DNA of 64,000 nucleotides from Flavobacterium sp. GTDB lineage: Bacteria; Bacteroidota; Bacteroidia; Flavobacteriales; Flavobacteriaceae. The stretch lies in NCBI RefSeq assembly GCF_025352425.1, contig NZ_JANXTI010000022.1, positions 1 to 64,000 on the forward strand. Reading direction: 5' to 3'. The translations under genes and the position numbers were made by a program. Positions 9,001-15,341 of this stretch are shown here, one piece after another; within the stretch, counting starts at the first letter, position 1, and every line of letters starts with the position of its first letter. The notes beneath the pieces are model-generated. The model saw only the letters and a program-made list of their open reading frames with translations, was not told the origin of the DNA and did no database searches.

Positions 9001-11668
9001 TGGTTAATGCAGTTATAGTCTGGCTTGCTTGTGTTATAGTTAATACACCATCAACATAACTAATAGTATAATTACTTGCTGTAAAAGTACCTCCGGTAGC
9101 AGCAGTTGCAGTTATAGGATAAGTACCTACAGGTGTTGTAGCTGTCGAAGCAGCTCCACTGGCGCTTAATGTAACAGCACCTACTGTTTCACTGTTTGCC
9201 AAACCATTTGTACTAAATGCTAAAGTTCCTAAGACTAATGAAGTATTGTATGCTTTAGTTCTGTTATCAGCTGTAATGGTTAACGCTTTCGCTGTAACTG
9301 TATTACCTGAAGCCGCTGTCGTAATATTTACTGAAGTGGCCCCGGTAGAACTTAAAACTATATTTAATGAATTATAAGAACCTGTTACGGCTGCAGTAGC
9401 TTTCAAACGAATGCTTAATGTACCACTTGCACTTCCAGTGGTTTGTGTGAAAGTAGCTGTTGCACCATAAGTGATTCCGTCCGAAGAAACCTCAAAACCG
9501 GTTGGCGCTGTTGCCACAAGATTTGCTGTCAGACCAGAGCCGGAAACCGAAAATGATTGCGAAGCCGAAGCCGTTCCATAAGTTGTTGTAAATGCTGCCG
9601 CTGTAGCAGTGCCTGTGATAGATGCCGCAGCCGGACCTGTAATACCTATAGTAAATGCATCTCCGTTAGCCGAACCAAAATCAATGGCTCGAATATAATA
9701 AGTAGTACCAAATGTAAATGTATTGGATACCGTTTCTGTTGTACCTGTTCCATGTGCTGTAAAGTTTGCCACACCAGTAGTTGGACAGCTTGCACTAGTA
9801 AATACATCAAAATCAATATCTCTATTGGTTGCTGCCGTAAACGTAAGTGTAATGACATGGCTACCCGTGTTAAGCGGAGTAAACTTATACCAAACATCAT
9901 TGGATGTCGAAGAATAAGTTAAGGAGTTTGCTGTATTTGTAGAAAGCACCATAGTTCCTGCACTAGTTACTGCATTAACAGTAAGAGTAGTAGCATTGGC
10001 GCACAAATCATTTGCCGGTGGTGTAGTAGTTGTAAAAGTAGTTACCGCACCATAAGTATAAGTAGTACCATTATAAACATAAGATTTAAAACTATAACCG
10101 GTGCCCTGAGTTAATCCTGTTAAGGCAAGTGTAAAGGCTCCTGTTGATAAACCAGAAACTGCAGTTTTGGTAACCCCTGTTCCTGCTACTAACGGATCGC
10201 TATTTGCACTCGTAAGAGAATAAACAAACCCTTTTTCAGTAGTTGAAGGACAAACACCCAAAGCAGTTACGTTTCCATTAATGGATGCTGTAGTTCCTGC
10301 CACTAAAGTTGCCGCCGTAGATGTTACTGTTTGTGTTACCGCTGTAGTACCTGTACCAGTTAAAGAACTCGTTGGAGAATTACTGCCTGAGGTTGTACTG
10401 GCAACGGTTATGGTAGCTGTTTTTGCACCAGCACTGGTAGGCGTAAAAGTAACAACATAAGTTGCTGTACCTCCTGAACCCGCAATACTAGTGGAAGATA
10501 AACCACTAACCACAAACTGAGCATCGCTTGAAGTAACGGTAACACCTGATGCGGCAGTACCCGAATTGGTTATTGTATAAGTAATAGGAGTAGCTGATGT
10601 ACTAGGACAAACCGATCCATGACCTGTGGTACCAGTAATAGCTAAAGATGGTGTAGTTGGTGCGGTTCCTATCGTAGCCGGCACCGCATTATACACAGTC
10701 ACATCATCTAAAAATATATTTGCAACATTAGATGTACTGCTAACTCCTGTTAAAGTTGTTGCATTGATTGAGGTATTTGCTGCCAAAGTTCCTTTAGTTA
10801 AATCATTTCCAACTAAAGTTCCATTAATATACAAATCAAATTTTTGAACAGCCACTGTTTGTGCTCCCCCATTATAGGTATAACTAATTGTTCCACTAGT
10901 TTTATTATTACCCACAATTTCAATTGTATAAACCGTACCCTGTGTAAAAGCCGAAGTAGTTAAACTTGTAGAATTATAGGTTCCGTTATTATTGTAAGTT
11001 AAGCTTAATGCACCTGAAGCACCATATGTAAATCTTAATCCTGTAAACACTTGTGTGGTCCCTGCATCACTATTATCAGAATAATTAACACCTGCACCTT
11101 GATAAAAAGTCCAAACACCACTTGTTGCAGTAGTACCTGCAGAAACATCCCCAAACAATACTTTCATTGAAGTATAGAACTCTAAACCAGTTGTATAACT
11201 AACAATAGGTGAAACTTTAGTAACAGATGCTGTTGAAGAAGCTACTGCTCTAACAAAGGAACCAGTTGTTCCTAACGGATTAGAAGTGTTAGCAAGATTT
11301 ACCGGCGCATTTGGAGCTGTTGCTCCAGCCCTTGCATAGGTTGTCCCTGATGTTGGATTAGGAAGCAAAGCGGTTGAGCCCGTTTGACTGGTATTAGACC
11401 CCGTGCCTGTTCCAAAATTTTGAACAGATGTCTGCCCAAAACTACGCTGCTGCCCTCCTATTAAAAACAAAAAAGCTATGACAAAAAATGCCAAAGCCGG
11501 TTTTTTAAAATAGGTGTTTTCAGGTTTAGCAAAAAAAGAAACTAAATCCCTTTTTTTGTTTGATACCTTCTTTTGTCCAAGGTTTTTACCCGAGATAAAA
11601 GAAACTAACAAATTTAAACTGCAAAACAAAAGCGAAAATGATTTTCTGGTAAGTAAAAATTTTTTCAT
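1..11668 (-). CDS. Giant T9SS-secreted repeat adhesin, C-terminus cut by the window edge
   Basis: One open frame runs from ATG at 11668 to the left edge. The frame was checked at several points (9542, 5201, 2195, 2042 and the edge) and stays in register, giving at least 3889 residues. Rough order: leader with two hydrophobic stretches, likely cleaved after residue 79 (SFGQ); jelly-roll-like domain 95-325; Ig-like 340-450; FN3-like 450-545; PPC-like domain 550-680 (NDLCANATTL); many MBG/YDG-type repeats 690-2280 (motifs KTYDG, NYTxxQPT); a second jelly-roll domain 2336-2520; about 15 two-cysteine repeats 2615-3330; Ig-like domains 3340-3840. The last visible part (AYPNPYSETF, VYDMTGRLIE) is a T9SS type A sorting domain, of which only the final stretch is missing. 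Expected to be exported by T9SS and held at the cell surface as an adhesin. The ligand is unknown. Confidence 0.9.
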   Translation of the reverse strand, partial: MKKFLLTRKSFSLLFCSLNLLVSFISGKNLGQKKVSNKKRDLVSFFAKPENTYFKKPALAFFVIAFLFLIGGQQRSFGQTSVQNFGTGTGSNTSQTGSTALLPNPTSGTTYARAGATAPNAPVNLANTSNPLGTTGSFVRAVASSTASVTKVSPIVSYTTGLEFYTSMKVLFGDVSAGTTATSGVWTFYQGAGVNYSDNSDAGTTQVFTGLRFTYGASGALSLTYNNNGTYNSTSLTTSAFTQGTVYTIEIVGNNKTSGTISYTYNGGAQTVAVQKFDLYINGTLVGNDLTKGTLAANTSINATTLTGVSSTSNVANIFLDDVTVYNAVPATIGTAPTTPSLAITGTTGHGSVCPSTSATPITYTITNSGTAASGVTVTSSDAQFVVSGLSSTSIAGSGGTATYVVTFTPTSAGAKTATITVASTTSGSNSPTSSLTGTGTTAVTQTVTSTAATLVAGTTASINGNVTALGVCPSTTEKGFVYSLTSANSDPLVAGTGVTKTAVSGLSTGAFTLALTGLTQGTGYSFKSYVYNGTTYTYGAVTTFTTTTPPANDLCANATTLTVNAVTSAGTMVLSTNTANSLTYSSTSNDVWYKFTPLNTGSHVITLTFTAATNRDIDFDVFTSASCPTTGVANFTAHGTGTTETVSNTFTFGTTYYIRAIDFGSANGDAFTIGITGPAAASITGTATAAAFTTTYGTASASQSFSVSGSGLTANLVATAPTGFEVSSDGITYGATATFTQTTGSASGTLSIRLKATAAVTGSYNSLNIVLSSTGATSVNITTAASGNTVTAKALTITADNRTKAYNTSLVLGTLAFSTNGLANSETVGAVTLSASGAASTATTPVGTYPITATAATGGTFTASNYTISYVDGVLTITQASQTITALTTPVTKTYGGATYSIATTASSGLVVTYSSSNSTVASVASEGTVTIHLPGTATLSAAQGGDTNYTAATNVTQALTVNPKNLTITGLTANNKVYDGNTDATVIGTASLVGVVSGDEANVSLLGTSTATFVSSAVGTGIQVNVIGYSLNGTASSYYTLTQPTLAADIIATTPTIFTSGTLSAVNTTYGTASSATTFNVSAQSLTEGVLITPPAGFEVSSDNSTFATAVTVGTTGNLASTPIYVRLAAATAVGTYSGNVTLASSGATSLTVATVSSAVSQKPLTITGLTGVGKTYDGSAVASVTGTASLVGVVGSDNVSLSGTPSFAFANADAGVNKPITVLGYTLNGTAAGNYSVSQPTGLIATIGKAASTISVTGSSSFTYNAAAQGPNTSSVTGSTGAISYSYNGVSPTVYGPSATRPTNAGSYTAASTVAADTNYETATSANFSFTIAKANQTITLASTDSRTTATTTYTLTLNSSAGLAITYTSSNSGVVTISGNTVTIVGAGTTTITATQAGDGNFNAATTATQTLTVIQAPIVLAGWDLFGVLSGTTLTTYTATTFNAGLVSTSGANNITRGATAAYSGANNSFRTAGFQNNGIATTNTDYFQTTLTATTSKSISLSAINANFSGTATYTVSPGVSSQFAYSTDGTTFTLIGSPTVTIGTPASLSIDVSGISALQNVAAGTTITLRYYASGQTTTGGWGFTSTASGTNGLAISGFVNQLATPTITLANATKTYGDVGFTMIASSDSSGAITYTSGTTTVATIDNSGNVTIKGFGSTVITANQTATSTFTSGSITATLTVNKATGLTITANGVSKTYGATLSNGSSTAFGVSGLQYTDSLGTSPTVTVTYGTGGAATDSATLSTVSPAVYSGTAVPSSLTAGSGATYNSNNYNAPSYISGDITVNKANQSITFAGTDSKVYGAADYAPGATSATSGTNALTYSTNGTTVATIVSGNIHIVGVGIAVVTAAQAGDANYNAATSATQTLTVSAKGLTISGLSASSKNYDGNTDATVTGIPSLVGVVGSDDVSLLGTAVGTFASSAVGTGIAVTVTGYSLNGTSAGNYTLTQPTLSADIIANTPTLFTSGTLAAVNTTYGSASTTPTSFNVSAQSLTDVITVAAPSGFEVSLSSGSGYATSITLGGAGNVSSTPIYVRLAATTGAGTYSGNITLNSTGATEVTIATASSIVAPKGLTISGLTGVDKTYDTTTTATVSGTATLNGIVGTDDVTVNSSTVTYNFATATTGTNKPITALGFSLNGTAAGNYTVAQPTGITANITKAASSISVTGSSSFIYNGTAQGPNTSSVTGSTGAISYSYNGVSPTVYGPSTTRPTNAGSYKVNATVVSDANYASASSADFNFTIGKAEQTITGLATTDSKTTGIAPYNLTATAPGGTIVYTSSNTAVATISGSTVTIVGVGQTTITADQAGNSNYNAAQVQQILTVTLPACASVAGTTSYNFGASTPFTASPTSTQSNVTASAVTQGNSNGASTLLSATSPSTGYTGASGTGNAGIAAVNGAFSLTASAYFAFTVTPASGYNFTLTGISFGSRSTSSAPQAYAVRSSLDNYATDIATGTLVNNSVYALKTNTVSVTGNGNANPVTFRIYGYGGTTTAGLNTVNWRIDDLALSISTSNAPSASTVGGNQSVCGLTSNALGGNTPGVGTGTWSQVSGPGTSTYSAVNSGTSTVTATVVGTYVYRWSITNGCATTNTADVTVVYNAATSNTTTATACDTYTWSVNGQAYTTTGIRSVVTGCHTEVLDLTINSSTTNTTTISACDTYTWSVNGTTYTESGTHTVTGTNAAGCTDTKTLVLTITPSSIHTTTHTACDSYTWNSVTYTESGIYTGPTANCVTEKLDLTITPSSTTEYTQSACDSYTWSLNGQTYSASGNYNFVTGCHTDILHLTITPSSIHTTTVSVCDTYTWSVNGATYTTSGLYTGTTTNCVTEKLNLTITPSTTTEYTQSACDTYTWSINGQTYTTSGDYSLVSGCHTDVLHLTVTPSSTHTVEVTACDSYTWSVTGLTYTDSDEYSATNGCVTETLLLTINNSTSSSQSVTACDTYTWSVNGTTYTTSGTYTVTGTNAAGCTDTKTLNLTINNSTSSSQSATACDTYTWSVTGQTYTTSGMYTATGTNAAGCTDTKTLNLTINNSTSSSQSAIACDSYTWSVNGTTYTASGTYTATSTNAAGCTDTKTLVLTINNSTSSSQSATACNSYTWSVTGQTYTTSGTYTATGTNAAGCTDTKTLNLTINNSTSSSESVTACDSYTWSVNGTTYTTSGTYTHGSTNASGCSHTQTLVLTINNSTSSSQSVTACDTYTWSVNATTYTTSGTYTSTSTNAAGCPDTKTLVLTINPIVNNTTTATACDSYTWSANGQTYTASGNFSVTTGCNTEYLVLTINNSSSHTTTVSACGSYTWSAPLGNGNTYATSQTGITNTSTNASGCTHTETLNLTIVNESITSQPLPPFICNTVGSTTSVSVSTNAAVSGYQWQMRVVTTAALNPVWGNVVNNTIYSGVDTATLGITRGASAFVAGTQYRVLVTGACGVLTSNAVALTVILSVKAGTITSPTSVCLGGSITFTLSGYAGTSLQWQSALNSTSTFTNIAGATSDVLTLTGATAGMNKSYRAVVTSNCGTTTTATTAIKTITVSPTTVAGSITGGGTVCSSGSGTVKLVGNVGTLQWEYSFDGVTYVNAPKAASVPLDNPFSTTSTSTTGASYVVTNITQNVYFRARVMSGACSALYASPVQFTIGTSAFVGTASAAATGPICTATGTTLSLAGTTVGVITWQKKTPIATTWTNIANSNVPSISTGNLTVTTMYRASVTIGSCSTVTSNEVTVSIVAAPLSKTVTSNATTPSGASSVLALCRSFNVAKTLTIGAGYNGAIQWQRSTTTSTTGFANILGATSQSYTINEASVGVNYYRAVFTNSCGAVANGIAVTLWYKDCSAKAATSDAGITASFNVVAYPNPYSETFNLSLTTASEAKVGIVVYDMTGRLIER
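1650..3830 (-). repeat. About 15 tandem coding repeats with two cysteines each (153-bp units in the core)
   Basis: Within the giant adhesin, units of the form ACDTYTWSVNGTTYTTSG...NAAGC...TLxLTI repeat head to tail. Measured on the Trp codon of YTW, positions 2042, 2195, 2348, 2501, 2654 and 2807 are exactly 153 bp (51 residues) apart. The units around these positions are almost identical at the nucleotide level, while flanking units (3240-3830 and 1650-1950) have diverged and differ in length. The near-identity of the core copies suggests recent expansion or gene conversion. The two conserved Cys per unit could form a disulfide. Confidence 0.85.
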
Positions 11669-12154
11669 AAATTATACGATTAATTAGGAGGTAAAAATAA
11701 AAATAAAAATCTTTTTTACAAGAAAAAGATATTAACTAATTGTTATACAATCGTTAATAAACATTTAGTCGGATTTATCAACACTTAAACGTTATAGTTG
11801 GCTTTATAAAAAAATAATATTAAGGTAATTACTTACAAAATAAGAAAAACTATCACAAATCTATGAAAAAGCAGTTGCATAGTAAGTTTAGGTTTAAGAA
11901 TTATATTTGTATAGCTATAGCAGGATTTATTTATTAACCTGTATAGTTATTTTAGGACGAGTCAACTCCATAGATAAAGCATAGATAATGCATGGTAGAG
12001 CGTTAGTCAGCACAAGCTAGCTCAGATTGACATTTATGTTCTAATTGAGTTTAATTTTAGCTTGAAAAATTAATTTTTTTACACAATTTATTAATTGCAC
12101 CCAACAGGTATTAATATATTATTTTACTTACTTTAGCAAAATTAAACAAATGTT
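11669..12154. other. Divergent intergenic region of 486 bp with a promoter-like site
   Basis: No convincing ORF is seen. On the plus strand TATATTTG at 11902-11909 matches the Bacteroidetes -7 consensus, with TTG at 11875-11877 (24-bp spacer, slightly long). It lies about 245 bp ahead of the ABC ATPase gene, so it could give that operon a long leader or drive a separate small RNA. On the minus strand CAAATCTA at 11856-11863 (TAGATTTG when reversed) is a possible -7 box for the giant adhesin. Confidence 0.35.
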
Positions 12155-13081
12155 ATGGCTGAGTATATAATCCAAACAGAAGGACTGAATTTTCAATATT
12201 CCAAGAATAAAAAAGTATTAAACAACATTTCCATCCATGTTCCCAAAGGTTCTATTTATGGCTTTTTAGGTCCAAATGGCGCGGGGAAATCCACCACAAT
12301 GCGTTTACTTACCGGAATTATCACTGAACAAGGCGACGCAATAAAACTCTTTGGAAATCCGTTGCAAGAGCAACTCCCGTTAGTTTTTAATAGAATTGGT
12401 TCCTTAGTAGAATCGCCTGCTCTGTATTTGCATTTAAGTGGTGTCGACAATTTGAAATACATTGCCAAACTCCGCAACATTCCCGAAGAAAAAATACATG
12501 AAACACTGGAGTTAGTTGATTTGTCTCGTGACGGCAAGCGAACAGCCAAACAATATTCACTGGGAATGAAACAACGTCTTGCTATAGCCATGGCGCTATT
12601 GAGTGATCCCGAATTGTTATTACTTGATGAACCCGTTAATGGCTTGGATCCTAACGGAATTATTGATATTCGAAAGCTGCTGATCAAACTCAACCAGGAA
12701 AAAGGAGTGACGATTTTTGTCTCCAGCCATTTGCTTAGCGAAATTGAAAAAATGTGTACGCATGTGGGTATCATCAGCAAAGGAAAATTGCGCTTTGAAG
12801 GTACCATGCAGGAATTGTCAAAAGCTGCCGGGCTTTGTAAAATTCAGGTTACTTTGGATGACGCTTCTAAATGGCAACACGAATTGGAAAACCACTATGA
12901 GAATGTCAATTTGGTGGCACAAAACCAACTCACTTTAGACATTGGCAACAAAGACAGCATTCCTGATTTTATCAAAAAACTGATTGCCAAAAACGCTGCT
13001 GTCTATGAGGTGAAAATCCTTGACGGCCTTGAAGAATGGTTCATGACAATAACTAATGAAAATCGTACCGATGAAAAATAA
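12155..13081 (+). CDS. ABC transporter ATP-binding protein (BcrA/NatA-like)
   Basis: A 308-residue cytoplasmic ATPase that should power the permease encoded next. Walker A is GPNGAGKST (residues 39-47), the signature is YSLGMKQR near residue 135, and Walker B is LLLLDEPVNGLD just after it. The C-terminal 90 residues are the variable tail usual in drug or bacitracin-type exporters. It overlaps the start of the permease gene, so the two are translationally coupled. The substrate cannot be told from sequence. Confidence 0.9.
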   Translation: MAEYIIQTEGLNFQYSKNKKVLNNISIHVPKGSIYGFLGPNGAGKSTTMRLLTGIITEQGDAIKLFGNPLQEQLPLVFNRIGSLVESPALYLHLSGVDNLKYIAKLRNIPEEKIHETLELVDLSRDGKRTAKQYSLGMKQRLAIAMALLSDPELLLLDEPVNGLDPNGIIDIRKLLIKLNQEKGVTIFVSSHLLSEIEKMCTHVGIISKGKLRFEGTMQELSKAAGLCKIQVTLDDASKWQHELENHYENVNLVAQNQLTLDIGNKDSIPDFIKKLIAKNAAVYEVKILDGLEEWFMTITNENRTDEK

Positions 13082-15293
13082 TATCACCAATTTTATCACC
13101 TCACTAAAAGCCGAAAATATCAAAAAAAGAGGCACCGGTTTTTATTGGACCAGTGCCATATTGGGAACCATTTCACCAATCTTGTTTTTTATTGTTTTAA
13201 TAGTGACGAGTACCGATGAAATTAAAACAGAAATTCCAGCCAACTATTTTCAAACCTTTATCAATCAAACGGTCAATCCGTTTGCTTATTTCTTCTTTCC
13301 GTTGTTGATTATCATAATCGTAAGTCGCATTACACAATTAGATCATAAAAACGGAGGCTGGCAATTGATGGAAACCCAACCATCAAATAAATTCTCTATC
13401 TATTTCTCCAAATTCTGCACCGTTCTTATTGCCAATTTGATTTCGATTGTTTCTTTCATAGTGGTGTCCTTGTTTTTAGCCTGGATATTATCTTTTATCA
13501 TTTCCATTCCTAAAACGGCCATTATGACACTGCCTTTGGGCTTTATTTTTCATCTGATACTCAGATTGTTCTTAGCATCCATATTGATAACCACGCTTCA
13601 ATATATCATTTCTGTTTTGATTCCGAGTTTTATTTGGTCTATTGTGATTGGCTTTTTCGGTTTATTGCTAACCGTTTTCCTTGAACCTTTTAATTTGACG
13701 CCAGTTTGGTACCCTTATAAAATCTTGTCCAAAATTGCAGCAAATCCTGATGGCAGTGATGTGGGACATTGGTTTACCTTTACCGAATATGTTGGCATTA
13801 CATTAAGCATCATTTTATTGTACATTGGTTTCAATTGGTACCGAAATAAAACCCTGAAGCTGACTTTCAATACCACCTCAAAGCTCATAAGTTTATTGGT
13901 CGTACTGGTTGTTTTCGGAGGATTGACCTACTGGTTATTGCGTCCAAATCAAATGCCAGATTATGGTAAAACTGTTTTTTGCGGAAAGATAGATAGTAAG
14001 GATAAGTTCAAAACACTTTATATTAAAGACAATACCGTTCAGGACACTATAGCCATAATCCCTATCAAAGACAATGAATTTCATTTTTCTTTTGACAAAA
14101 AAGTAATTCCTGATAACTACACTTTTGTAATTGATGGAAAATATGTGGGGAATTTCTTTTTTGGTGAACATGACAGCATTTATTTAGACGGCCAAATCTT
14201 TAACCAAAAATCTAAATTCAAAATAAAAGGTACTCGCTTGGCAGAGAATCAAATAAATACTGTATCCAACGAAGAATGGAGCACGGTATCCTTCTACTTA
14301 GAAGAAAATAAAAATCTGGAAAAACCTGATATAATAATCAATGCCTTATACAAAGAATGGAAAGAAGCTATGGAAGCTTCCGTCAAGTTTAAAACGGTGG
14401 ACAATTATATTCCTAAAAATGATTTTACAGAGCGCAATCGTAAATTGATTACCACCAAATACCTAAATATGTGGAATGACTTAGTAAAAAAACGAGCAGC
14501 TTTGTATCCGAATCAAAAAACCAAAGGCGGAACTCAAATTGCTGAAATTCAAAAAAACTTATCGCTTACTGATGAAAGTTTGTTAAGTAGCAAGGAATAT
14601 TTTGCTTTTCTGACCAACGAATTAATCGCCAAAAATCATAACGATATTGATGATGATGCCAAATCCATTTTAGCCATATCCCAAATGAAAAGCGGTTCGT
14701 TTAAAGACAAGATGCTGTATTGGCAAATAAGTAAAAGTATTGAAGAAGCTTCTACCGCTAAAGAAAGAAACGACTTTGTTGCCAAATACATTACCGAGTT
14801 CAGTAACCCAAATTACCAACGAAAAATAACTTACGTTAATAAATTGGCTGAAAGTTTAGGCAAAGGCAATCCAGCTCCTGCTATGGAGGCAGTTACCATC
14901 GCAGGGAAACCAACAACTTTGTCTACTTTAAAAGGTAAATTTATAGTGCTTGATGTTTGGGCCACTTGGTGTGGTCCCTGCAAACAAGAATCTCCTTATT
15001 TTGAAAAATTTGCTATCAAATACAAAAAACAAAAAGTTCAGTTTGCTGCAGTTAGCACTGATGAGAACATTCAAAAATGGTATATCGCAGCCAAAACCAA
15101 ATCAAAATCTGTATTGCAGTTGCATGCTTTTGATTTAACAAAATTTAGCAAAGATTACGATGTGGTTTCCATACCAAGATTTATTCTGATTGATCCCAAC
15201 GGGAATTTTGTAAATGCTAAAATGCCAAGTCCAAGCGACCCGGCGTTTGAAATGATCTTGCGAAAAGCCATGCAGTTACCCGATGAAGAATAG
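13056..15293 (+). CDS. ABC-2 type permease fused to a DUF4369-like and TlpA-like thioredoxin module
   Basis: The 745-residue product starts at 13056 or, more likely, at ATG 13071, which overlaps the ATPase stop by 11 nt. Residues 30-260 hold about six hydrophobic segments of an ABC-2 permease. A further segment near 276-295 (LISLLVVLVVFGGLTYWLL) would place the rest outside the membrane. Residues 305-400 resemble DUF4369, 410-600 are helical, and 605-745 are a thioredoxin fold with the redox motif WATWCGPCK. DUF4369-thioredoxin proteins of Bacteroidetes are normally separate envelope proteins; here the module is tethered to a transporter. Inferred role: export coupled to thiol-disulfide exchange, or a redox-controlled exporter. 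Confidence 0.85.
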   Translation: MKIVPMKNNITNFITSLKAENIKKRGTGFYWTSAILGTISPILFFIVLIVTSTDEIKTEIPANYFQTFINQTVNPFAYFFFPLLIIIIVSRITQLDHKNGGWQLMETQPSNKFSIYFSKFCTVLIANLISIVSFIVVSLFLAWILSFIISIPKTAIMTLPLGFIFHLILRLFLASILITTLQYIISVLIPSFIWSIVIGFFGLLLTVFLEPFNLTPVWYPYKILSKIAANPDGSDVGHWFTFTEYVGITLSIILLYIGFNWYRNKTLKLTFNTTSKLISLLVVLVVFGGLTYWLLRPNQMPDYGKTVFCGKIDSKDKFKTLYIKDNTVQDTIAIIPIKDNEFHFSFDKKVIPDNYTFVIDGKYVGNFFFGEHDSIYLDGQIFNQKSKFKIKGTRLAENQINTVSNEEWSTVSFYLEENKNLEKPDIIINALYKEWKEAMEASVKFKTVDNYIPKNDFTERNRKLITTKYLNMWNDLVKKRAALYPNQKTKGGTQIAEIQKNLSLTDESLLSSKEYFAFLTNELIAKNHNDIDDDAKSILAISQMKSGSFKDKMLYWQISKSIEEASTAKERNDFVAKYITEFSNPNYQRKITYVNKLAESLGKGNPAPAMEAVTIAGKPTTLSTLKGKFIVLDVWATWCGPCKQESPYFEKFAIKYKKQKVQFAAVSTDENIQKWYIAAKTKSKSVLQLHAFDLTKFSKDYDVVSIPRFILIDPNGNFVNAKMPSPSDPAFEMILRKAMQLPDEE

Positions 15294-15315
15294 CTGCATC
15301 CTTTTATAGATTTAG

Positions 15316-15323
15316 TATCTTTG
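15316..15323 (+). promoter_or_regulatory. -7 promoter box of mnmE
   Basis: TATCTTTG matches TAnnTTTG and lies 18 bp before ATG 15342. Transcription would begin near 15330, which rules out the in-frame TTG at 15321 as the start of mnmE. No good TTG is seen at -33. Confidence 0.5.
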
Positions 15324-15341
15324 CCAACAAATGCTGAAAAA

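Noticed and set aside
15321..15341. TTG 15321 as start of mnmE
   Set aside because: It overlaps the -7 box TATCTTTG, and the family sequence begins at ATG 15342.
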